A stretch of 64,000 nt of DNA from Chromobotia macracanthus (Eukaryota > Chordata > Actinopteri > Cypriniformes > Botiidae), in the NCBI GenBank assembly GCA_036877525.1, contig JAZGTH010000014.1, positions 2,371,001 through 2,435,000 on the forward strand. Reading direction: 5' to 3'. Both the position numbers and the translations under genes were made by a program. The notes below the pieces were generated by a model that worked only from the letters and a program-made list of their open reading frames with translations, did not search any database and had not been told where the DNA came from. Of the stretch, positions 46,662 to 58,600 are shown one piece after another (position 1 is the stretch's first letter; each line of letters begins with the position of its first letter).

Positions 46662-49600
46662 TTACAGCAGGAGTTTGCCGTTCCGATGAATCTTTAAGAT
46701 TTTTCCGAGTCTCTGTTTGGCCGTTGCCATTCCCTTCTTTAGTCTCTTTGCTGCGGACAACAGAATGATTCAAGATGGTTAGCAGGTGCTTCAACATTGC
46801 CGCATACTAAAATTGTTTGCTTCTGCATTAACACGTTATGGAAGGTACAGCTGTGTCAACATGATTAAACGAATCAAATAAACTCTCATCAAAGAGATTC
46901 CTTGTTAAAGGCAACAGTTCATGCACAACAAATTCTTTGGTTATTTACTCGTCCTCATGGTGTTCCAAACTCTACTCACTAGAACGAATATTATCTGCAT
47001 GTAATAACTTAAATCCTAGTCCAAGCACTTATAATATCAAGGCTGGACTACTGCAATGCCCTTCAGGCTGGCCTTTCAGCCAATGCTACCAAGTCCCTGC
47101 AATTGATCCAGAAAGCTGCAGCACATCTGGTCTTCAATCAACCAAAAATAGCCCATGTCACACCCCTCCTGACCTCACTCCACTGGCTACCTGTAGCCAC
47201 CTGCATCAAATTTAAATCTCTTACGCTTGCCTTTAGGACAGTAACCAGAACCTCTCCCTCCTACCTCAACTCACTCCTCCCGACATATGTCCCCTCCCGC
47301 CAGCTACGGTCAGTCAATGAGTGACGACTGGTTGTTCCCCCACAACGAGGCACCAGATCAATCTGTAAAACTTTCACCTATTCTGTTCCTTTGTGGTGGA
47401 ATGAACTCCCAGCTTACACACCTTAGACCATCACAACCTTAAAACACACCTGTTTCACACACACCTGACTAATTCCTAATGCTCTATTGTCTTCTCCTTG
47501 TCTCTAGTTCATCCTGTCTCTAGCAGCAGAATACAATATCTGCTTATAAATGTAGCTTTGTAGACTTGGCTTGTTGGCTCGCAAGGCAAAATGTTGAATG
47601 CTCTCGTCCTTTGTAAGTCGCTTTGGATAGAAGCGTCTGCCAAATAACTAAATGGGAATGTAAATCTGTCCATTCCAGGACACACTATTTATTGTGGGTG
47701 AGCTATCACTTTAAGATGTCTAACTCACCTTTGGCGTCTGTCGAGTTCCCCCGTTCAACCTTTGCTGGCAGGACAGATGAGGTGTTCTGAGCTGATGATG
47801 AGGATGATGAAGGCCTCCTCTGGTTGAGGAAGACTCCAGGGGCCATGGGTTGCGAGCTGCTGGGGCTCTTGCCCGTCCCAGTACTGTACTCATGATCGGC
47901 CAGGTTGGTCTCTAAATCCAGGGTGGGTTCTGGAGAGCTGCTGTCCTGAGATGGTCTGTGTGGCTCCTCCACAGTTATGGGCTTCTTTTTGGTGTTCTTT
48001 TTCTTCTTCTTGATCTTCTGCTCTTCCTGCAACAAGAACTCAAGACTTCAGTTTCATATAAGTGTTACTGTCAAAGTGTTCCCATAGCTCAAAACTATAT
48101 TAGCAGAACAAAGGTTGTGGGTTCGAATCACAGGGAATACACATGCTAATTAGAAACGATTACCTGTAAGTCACTCTGGATAAAAACATCTGCAAAATGT
48201 ATAAATGTAACAATACTGTATGAATAGCAAGGTGGAATTAAAGCTGCAATCTGTAACTTGCACCTCTCTACTGCCATCACTGTTTGAAACTCAGAATTGC
48301 AGGTTACTTGCAGTTATTTTCTTACGTGGATGACAATTTTAAACTCTAAACTACAGCTGTAAGAGCAAGATACAAGCGCTGCACCATCTACAAAACCCGG
48401 TATATCTACAGTATGTGATATAATAGCCAGATCTTCTTTCTGTTTACAGAAGGACGTTTTCCAGGGAATCAGAAACAACAGCTGAAATTATAAATCATTA
48501 TTATAAACTTACTGTTGTGAACTGAGGAGATTGTGTTGAACACTCATCTGTCATGTACTTGCTCAAAAACAGTTTTTTTGTTCATTTTTAACCAAAAAGT
48601 AACAAATTGCAGCTATAACACCTTATTTATTTATATATATTAATATATTTATTATGTGTTTTTATTGAATGAATGTAAAGCGTTAACCTGGTGAGACAGT
48701 TTAGCAGCTGCAGCCGCCAGGCCTGTTTCGATGGATGCCACTCGCGCTCCCTCTCGCGCTGGTCTTTCCTGCCGCGGTAGGGTGGGCCCGACCCGCGCTG
48801 CAACACAGTCCATGTCATTAGATTTACTTTATACTGTAGCTCCATTCTGTCCTGCTGAATTAAAACCAAAAACAGATCGACTTTTCAGTACCTGTTGGGC
48901 TGTATGGAGTGTCATCTGTATTTTTCCTCTTTTTCGATCTGGATTTGAAGATGGGGTTGTCCTCTTCTGACTCCAGAGAAGGATAAACTGGAACAAACAG
49001 AATCCATGAAAACCAACACATGCCGTTAACACGACTGTCACTACAACAACATGTGGCACCACCACAGAGAGGCACAAAATCACTCTCCAGATCATTTTCG
49101 TTCACCACTCCATGCTGGTGGAATGATCTTCCTGCCTTCATCCGTAATGCAGAATCCCTGGCAATATTTCAAAAGACAGCTGAAAACACATCTCTTTCGT
49201 GAGCACTTAACCTCATCATAAAAAAAAAAAATCTTTTACCTTCATTTCCTTTCCCTTTATTTCCTATCCCTCTTCCCTTTAAATCTCTCCCTTGTTGTAG
49301 CATATGATATTCTGAGCACTGTCTGAAACTTGTATTGTGAGCACTTATTGTGTCTAGTTGCCTCTTCAGGTTCACTCGCTTGTTGTATTCCGCACTTGTA
49401 AGTCGCTTTGGATAAAAGCGTCTGCTAAATGAATAAATGTAAATGTAAATGTAACATCATCACATGAATTAAAAGAGCAAATGCTGGACTATAACATTTC
49501 AACTGGAACTTTATTACTGAGTTTTAAAACATGATTTCAGTCTTTTATTTTATGCATGTTGCCACGTAACGCTACACATACGTTTCTGCAAGCCGCTTGA

Positions 49601-52600
49601 GAACACCTCAAAGTAAACGTGCGAATCCATTTCAAACAGATTGTACAGAGAACCCACATCCTTTTTGCACTTCATAAGCGACAGCGTTAAGTATTTTCTC
49701 ACTGGACAGGATGTTAGCGTGACTGAGATGTCTGGCAGCTGTTCTTTACCTGCATGCACCTAAACTCCTGAAACTCACCAAACACGCGGTTTCCAACACG
49801 TAAATGATCAAGCTGAAAAACAACATTTACATAAAGGAGGAATGCTCATGCGTTTGATACAAACGCACTATTAATGCAAGTCCAACCGGAAATGTGTGCG
49901 CTAGTAATGATTCATTATAGTACTGGATCAAAACGCATTTAAAACAACAGTTGAAAACTCATGCTAATGGATTAGTAACAGGCTAGTAACAGTTTTGCTG
50001 TTTTTGGAAGGGGTTCACAAAAAGCTCACAGCTAAAAAAACTCACTGGAAGCGCTTAAAAAGCAGAATTTAAAGTTTCCTCAGCTGAGAATAAACATGCC
50101 TGTCATTTGCCTTGAATAAGATCCCCAGTCAAAATAAAAGAAAACCTTTAATCAGAAAGCGGATTGAAATTGAGCAGATTTACATTCGTTTTCTTCACTC
50201 TGGGGCACCTGCTGGCTGCTCACGAGTCTTCAAACATCACTGACAAGTTGTCTTGAGGGAACTAACTGGTCTTGGTAATAGCACAAACAAGCTCTCCAAG
50301 ATGAAGTTAAGAACTGCAATCTTAGTTGTTATTGGATTGTTGTAAGAATGTTACAGAATTAAAAAAAATTTAAATAACATTTTAAATAAGTGAGGGGAAT
50401 AACGTTAATACAATGTCTAAAACATTTTTAGCAATCCTAGAACATTTTTATCAGTTTTATTAGTTAATGAAAACATAAGGGGAACGTTCTTACAACCTAA
50501 AATGAGATGTACCATTCCCATAATGATCATGTTTGAGGAACCTACCATAATCAGAATCTTTGAAGCAAGCGTCCAGATGGTCCTGGTCATCATCAAACAT
50601 GTCGAAACTGTCCATGCTGCTGCTCTTCTGGATTTTCTTGGGCAAGCGTTTGGCTGTCCGCTTGCCGTTTCCCCCGGCGGCCGTGCCGCCCGGTTTCTTG
50701 CTGGCCGCGCTGCTGTGGGAGTTGCTCTTAGCCTGACTGTTGCTCCAGGCGGGCTGCAGGCAGGAGTCTGACGACTGCAGGTTAGCCATGGACAGCATGC
50801 CCTGGATGGCCTCCTGTGTGCTGGGGGATGCAGGTGGCTGACTGTAAGTCCATCAATAAGAAATACACAACACACACACATTACTCCAAGTGTCAATGGG
50901 AATGAGAAGCGAATCGAAGTTTAGGGAGTGAGTCGAGCTGATGTGGAGCCCACAGAAGCTACGAGGGTTGAGATGGACACTTGTGAACCCACTTTGGGTT
51001 CTGAACAGAGCGCAGCATGAAACCAAACATAAAAATAACGGCTATCTATCAATAAACGATAGCTTTTCCACTGCAGCTGATATACTGTATATTGTGTTAA
51101 GCTGGTTGAAAGTCTAGACATCCAGCAAAGTGGTCTAGACATATTTATATAAATATATATCTTCTGTGAGAGGCACAGAACCATAAAACGCTTGTCTAAT
51201 CATTGTATTCTTTCCTTCATGTCTGTCAAACTTTGTATGCGTTCATTTGTTGGAGGAGGCGTGGCTTTGGTGAGCGCTCTGAAGGGAGGGCGGGATCTTA
51301 TGCTTTCAAAATTAGCTTGCCAAACTAGCCTTACCAACGACCCACCCTATCTTTAAATCTAATACATAGGTTTTATCCAAGACAAAAGCATTGTTTACAC
51401 TTATTTATCACTAATACTCATCCTTAAGATAAAACTGAACACAACCAACAAGAAAGTCAACGTTTAGATTCAACACAAAGCGTTTTCAACATGTTAAGGC
51501 TATAACCTCTATACCTTCATTCATACAGAAACATTCAAAACTGAACACAAACTTGGTAACACTTACCGGTTCTCTCTACTATAATCAAATCTACTCATGC
51601 AATTACCACAAATCTGCTTTTCCTGCCACTTCATTCAGCCTGTTATACTGAACATTATCTATAAAATAAGCTAAGATCATTTCCTCATCATATAAATGTT
51701 CCTGTAGCTCAATTGGTGGAGCATCGTGCTAGCAGCACAAAGGTTGTGGGTTCAATTCTCAGTGAACACAAACCGATCAAAAGTATAGCCTGAATATAGC
51801 CACTGTAAGTCGCTCTGGATTAAACCGTCTGCCTAATGCATACATGTAAATAAACCACTCCAGATATTTTCACATCAGAAGAAGATTCTGAAAGGTGAAC
51901 TAAACAGACTATTGTGTCCACATCGAGCTCAAGGTAACCAGCAGAGAAATAAAGATTTCACCTGCACATCTTACCATTTACTAAATGATTAACCGCTGGG
52001 ATAGAACAATGAGTCTGAAGCTCTTTCAATGTGCCGAGGCATTTCCTCCCTGCAGTCCAGCAGTCATATGTCAACTTTAAGTGCAAAGAGAATTAAGAAA
52101 TTAACATATTTCAGTCGGGTTTTCCTTCTCATTTTACACCTGAGCTCATTTGCCATTTTCAGCGCAGTGGAAACAGACCATCAAAAATGTGCCTGAAACA
52201 GCAAACAGTGAAACGAAGTTATTTGCCACCTTTGACAAAGTACTAGCAGAAGGATGAAACCAATGATGCCAGCAGGTGTAAACCGCTGACAAAGAGCTGC
52301 GCAAACCAGCTATACTTTCACCAGAGACCCCGACACAAGCGCCACAGAATCTGTTCACAGTCTGCGGTTCAGAACTACAGTCGAGTTGATATTTAGAAGA
52401 TATTTATCATTTAATAAATAAGATAATAAAAATGGGTTTGTTCTTTATTTAGCACTGAACTGACTGAATGATATTTACATTATGGATATTTAAAGATATT
52501 CAGAAATCCTAAAAATCCAGAATTTTCCTGAATTTTTGTTCTGTGTCGTAAAGCTGCTCTGAAAACCTCCGTGTTCTGCACGTTACTCCGTTTTCTCGCA

Positions 52601-55600
52601 TCTTCTGCACATCGGAGCTCTTTTCAGCAGTGGATATATCATGCCGAGATACAGCTGTATACACTTAATTCACTCAAAAATGAAAATTCTCTCATATTTA
52701 CTCTCGCTCATGCCAACCCAGGTATATCCTGACTCTTCCTAACTTTGTAACGCAATTAAATGGAGACTAACGCTTAATCAGAATTGGAATGGTCAATGTA
52801 AATTGTTATTGTGCAGCAGTTACATGGACTCATGAATGAAAGCGACTGTAAGTGTTACAGCAGGATATGAGTGACGGTCATTATGTACCTGTTGTTACTG
52901 TAGTCAATGCCGCCCACTTGTTTGCTGGCCTGCAGGAGGTCCAGAATCCCGGCTGAACTTCCTCCTTTCTTCTTAGACACCTTGGAGTTACGACCTTTGA
53001 CCTCTGCCTTGACCTCCGTGTCTATGTGGAGCGGTTCTTCGTCTGACGAATCGGCACTCTGAAACGAGAAAAGGATCATAAAACAACAACAAAAACCAGA
53101 ACGCTATTTCACAAAGTTTTACTTTAACTTTAAAATTCTGTGATTTGCTCTCAGTTATGTCATTATTACTACATTTCTGAAGAACTGTTACACAGCTTTT
53201 GACAAATGTTGTTCTTTTGAGAAGAAAGGAAACAGTGTTTGACTTTATAACATAAATGACATAAATGACTTCATTTTAGTTTTTGGTGTAACTGTTTCTG
53301 GAAGAAAACTTCTGATCGTTGTGGTAAATCACACTGCATTGTTATTCTAAACGGCTTCATTCTCACCTTTATGACCGACGACTGAAGCTTTGGCTTTTTC
53401 TCTGGCTGAATGGGTTCTCTGATGTTTGATAAAACTGTAAATGAAGTCAGATGTTCAACATTATTCTCACACAGCATGACAAAAGTTCATCAGTAAAAGG
53501 GCCAGTGCATCCATTATATACAGAATCCACAACCTCAGAACCTAAGAGAAACATCTAGTTTAGTTACCTGTCATTCACAAAAATTTTCATTAATGAATTA
53601 TTTTAACAAATTAAATAATGCCTTCAAGTACCAAGAAAAGAGTGTTATGTTATAAGTTCTGCTTAACGTGTTTTTAACATTAAAATCCATTCAGAAGAAT
53701 TCTCCCTAAAATCAGCACAGAAAATGCAAAAAATCCCTCCAGATTCCATCTGGTCCTGATTACAGCTATATAGTCATTTTCGATTCTTGTCTCATAGCAC
53801 TTAAGTTATATGTTTTATTTAATCAGAGAATCACCCAGACCCAGATCACGTGTAATGAGAGCTTACAAGAAAATTCTCTCTTGACGGCGTTCTTTTTCCT
53901 CCTGATTGGGAATTCGTCGATCTTAAGCTCGCCCTCATCAGAGACATACTCGTACTCGTCCCGCACGGGTTTGGGCTTCTCCTCCTTAATGTTTTGTATA
54001 GAGCCAAAAACACTCGAGTTGGTCTGAGACTTGAGCATCTTCGATCTGAGAAACCAGATGATGGAAGAACACAGCACGTTACTAAAGACAATCTGGTATG
54101 CAAAGACAGAACTGACACAGTACGACTTTAAATATATATAACCCAGCTAACATTGGATGTTCTCAGAACATTGGCTAGCATTCTCTCAAAGTTCACAAAA
54201 AGGTTCTAGCAGTAAACGTTATATATCATTTATCAAAAACGTTATTCTGAAGTTGTAATTGGGACGTTTTAAATGTATGAATAATAGTTCCTAGAGCGTT
54301 CAAAATATTATTTTTAATGTTTATGTTACTTTGTTTACTAATGTTTATGAAAATGTTAGGGTAACGTTCTTACAACCCTAAAACTTTTAGCTGGGAACCA
54401 AAAATGTGCATGGTGTGCATGACGGAAAGTGATGTTAAAACAAATAAGCGATTTCTCCTCACGCACTTACCCCAGCAACTTCTTATTGGACATTGAAAAC
54501 GCAAACTTATTGTCTTTGTGGCCGTGTAAACTTCTGTCAGATTTGTGCTCTTCCTCCATTTTCAATAATGAATCAGGTTTGCTATTCTGCAAGACAAAAA
54601 CACCAATTATTAATCAGCACATTGAAGCTCTCAGCCAATCACACGCTCCACGGGTCTCTGGTGTTTGTCTCCAGTGATCAGACATCAGGTCTGAAGTCAC
54701 TGCAGCGGATGACCTTGAGGAACATCAGAGGTTCCTCTCCATCTGCAAGGGTTTGGAGAGCAGCAGAGGAACACTCGGATCAGGAGAGCAGCTACAATCA
54801 TCATGTCCGACACCGAATTCTTCCCTCTAAATGAAAGCTCTCTAATGCCTTCTGTTCACCAGAATTAGGTTTCTCGTACAAAAGCTGTCCTGCATTGTCC
54901 AAAAATAATGACAACATGGTCATGGCTAACATTCTTTGAAGGTCTACTAACATTCTGTCAATATTAGTACAACTGTATCACCATTACATTTCATATATAT
55001 CTTATTTACTGGAATGTTTTAAAAACATTACAGAATTAAAAAAGTCTGAATAACATTCTTAAAACCAAGCAATAATGTTAAAAATGTTATTTTAAAAGGT
55101 CTAAAAATGTTTTAACATTTCCGTTACCTAATAGAAACGTTAAGGAGACATTCTTACAACCTAAAATAGTTTGCTAGGATATGGCATTATGGCATTGGGT
55201 AAACTTGCAGCTTTACTGAAAGAGTGACTAAACTGCAGCGATGTTTCTGTTATTTGCTTTTCTGGTTGGTAAACCCCCGTGTTACTTTACAACAGGTCAG
55301 AGTTTGATATCATTTGCATGGAGTTTCAAATCTCGCTCTTGCATTGATCTTTATTGCAATAAATGAACATCATGTTTGCATTACATAAAATGTAAGAATC
55401 TCTTTCTATTTTACACGAATGTACCTTGTATTTCCATTTCGCTTCTGTCTTGTTCTTACTGTGTTCTCGACTCATCTCAAACTTCTCGACATCATTCAGT
55501 TTACTCGTCTCTTTCTCCATGACACTCATTCCAGTCTTTGTCATCTGCGAGATATGAAAATTACAAAGTTTGCTACTCAGTTTTGGGACATTTTGAAGTC

Positions 55601-58600
55601 TAAATCGCAGAATATCATCTGGAATATCATCTTCCACCACTATATACACTTCACTGTTGTTTTGTTAGCTGAACCCAAGCAAACGTCTTTGTGGGAAATG
55701 TGTTTTGTGAAGTGTGTGTGCTATATTGCTTTAAGTCACTTTGTTTCACTTCCATTGGTCACAGTCATTTGACCTTTGAACTCTACACCTGTATATCCTG
55801 CTGAGAACCTGCTGGAACTCTACTGACCTTCACTTTCTTGGGCTGCTCCATTTTGCTCAGGATGTCCTTCGCGTGGGACTCGAGAGCTGCCAGACTCGAG
55901 GGCTTTTTCTCAGGTAAAACACTTTCCTTCTCTTTCTTGCCTTTTTTCTTTCCACCATCTTTCATTTTGGGCACCTTCGGCGGTTTGGGCGGCTTTGTGG
56001 CTTTCTTCCTAGCTGGTTTATCTCCGGGGGGAGTAGAGACGCGGGCAGGGGACGCAGGCTCTTCGGGTTCAGACGGAGCAGATGGAGGTTCTTCTGCTGC
56101 GGGCTTGGCATTGCTGGGTTCATTCTTTATGGCTTTTATTGCATTCTGGGTCAAAGACATTGAACGCGGGTTGGTTGCATGTTCCAGAACAGTCTTCTAA
56201 TGAAATCAATGAGTGTGCTGTATGATCGTGTTGTGTCTCACCTCTGAAATACGAATCTCTTTGGCAAGGTCTTTAATGAGCTGCGCTGGCTTCATGTTTT
56301 CTGGAAGCTCGTCTTCATGTTCTAAAAGAGCCTTTATGAAAAAGTGCGAGTCCCGGTCAGATCGGCACACGGTCCCATTGTTTACATCATTTAAATCAGT
56401 GAAAGAACACAAGAGTACACAATGTCAAAACAATTAGACGAAAGCATAACTAAAACACAACAAAAGCTCAAGCCGTGTGATTGTTTCTAAATAATCGAAG
56501 GGAAAATTCTGGTATTCATTGTTCGCAATGTGGTTTTTGTACCTGTTTTTTAGTCCACGATCTGAACGCTCCGTTGACGATTTTGGCACCGTGTACCAAA
56601 TAGGGAGGTGGCTGCTTATTTGCTTTATGTAAACCTGCAAAAAGTTTAGGAAAATTTTGCATCATGAGTCCAATGCTCCCATCTGGATCCAAACCCTTAT
56701 CAGCTAACAGGAAACACTCTCAGAACGCTGGCTAACGTTCTCTAAATGTTCTCTTGAAGTTATGTAGAAAAGTTTGTGCAAACTTTTTTAACGTTATACA
56801 TCACATATCAAACATGTAACTCTTAGGTTTTAAAAATGTTACGGAATTAAAAACATTTAAATAACCAAGCGATAACATTAACACATTGTCTAAACGTCAT
56901 TTTTTTTAATGTTTTTTGTTATTTTACAAAAATGTTATGGACACGTTTCTTCAATGTAAAATTATTAGCTGGGTGGATCCCAACCCTTAACTAGCGCAGT
57001 ATTAGTAATGCAAGACATTCTCTGCAAACGGCAGTTTTCTAAATAGGAAAACTGGAGAAAGGTCATCCAAAATTTCCAACATTCCTTAAATCATTAGCAG
57101 CAAAACCCACGATTCCGGTTCCCCTGTCAAAAAGGCTCAGAGCGTGAAACTCTGCTGAAAGGTGGGGAGAAACGTTACACCAGAAATAAAACTCTTTTAA
57201 AAATGTTTTCGACCGACCCATTACTGTTCAATGACAAAAGGCCAGTTTCAACACTGATTACATTGGACTGGCTACACGGCCACTACAGGAAATATATTCC
57301 ACACTGCATTGAAATTAATAACATGAACACAAAGTGAAAGCTAAAACAGCCAAATGAGACGAGACCAGCAGACTTGCCGGGCAGCAGGCCAGCAACCAAG
57401 TGCACATAAAATCACTTATGTGCTTTTATGTGAGATATTTGTGATATTGCTATTTTATAAACATTGTAAATATTCTATAGATCAGTCCAAACTCAGACCA
57501 GGACTTCCAAAATCCAGACTCATCAGACAGCTGAGTTCGAGTGATTTTATTATGTCTTCTGTGCAGTTCATTGCTCACCTTTAAACCGCTCCAGGTAATA
57601 CTTCCCCACATACCAGCATGCCGTTTCAAAGTTTGAAAATGGAGTGAGGCTGGCAACCTTCAGTCTTTTTTCCACTTCATATGCTCTAAAGGGAGAGAAG
57701 CAAATGTAGGATTAGTGAAAGTGTGTCCTGAGAGAAACTCACGGTCTCACAGATGTGAGAAACTCTCATCAGACGGCAGCAGCACATGCGGTTGACTTTC
57801 CCTCTTTATTTTCTGCTGCTACAGAGGCTTATAAGCACCAGGAACCAACCGAGAAGGTTTGATGCTTGACTGCTTCAGTTCTGCAATCACCTGCTAGTCT
57901 TCACTGAATTTCAAACAGCATGTAATTACATTTAAAATAGCAACAACCAAAAATAATAGTGCACTGTTGCTCATTTCTAGGACAGCGTCCTAAATGAACT
58001 GGACTCTTAAAGTAACCAGCTGTTGGAATGCTCTGTATAGGCAGCCACAAATAAACTGTGACATACATCATAATGTATTAAATGTTATCATCATCATAAT
58101 GGATTTCAATACAGCTTGCATTAGCCAGCTGCAAAGCTTCAAGTAAACCAGGCACCTAGTAAGGCAACTCAGTAGATTTTGGAACGGAGCCTGTATAAAC
58201 CAACAAATAAACTCTTTTCATTGAGGGAAAAGAAACAGACATCTGACCTCATTTGCATCTCTACACTCAGACTGTGGACAAAATGCCCAGAGAAGGCCAA
58301 GCAGTCTACAGGAGTCAGTACTGCGTTGATCCATCCTGCCGTAATGAACACAACATAATAATGAGTAACAGCATAAAAGCAAATTACTATCATTTCAGCA
58401 CTTGAAATTTCCATGCTCTGCAGCTTTAATGACTGGTGTTATCACCTGATGGGATGAAGAGAGTCTGCCCTTGTTTTAGTGTGCACTTGTAACATTTGTC
58501 CACCTGGTCGGCGAAGAACATTTCGGTGTGGTTGGAGGAGGACCTCCAGCGCTCGTACAGAGACAGGTTGGCAGAGGTGGGCTTGATCAGAAAGAAGATC

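Larger units (their letters stand above)
50842..52888 (-). other. phf2: Longest phf2 intron inside the sampled exon set (2.0 kb)
   Basis: Bounded by a donor GTACAT after 52889 and an acceptor CTTACAG before 50841. Holds a GGTAGG MITE-like copy and a SINE. Confidence 0.8.

Noticed and set aside
46510..46797. 95-codon minus-strand frame over the last phf2 exon
   Set aside because: It is in a different frame from the phf2 C-terminus [13 protein letters not shown], which is clearly the real one.
47103..47324. Frame with reverse-transcriptase similarity
   Set aside because: A dead LINE-2 fragment in an intron, annotated as a mobile element instead.
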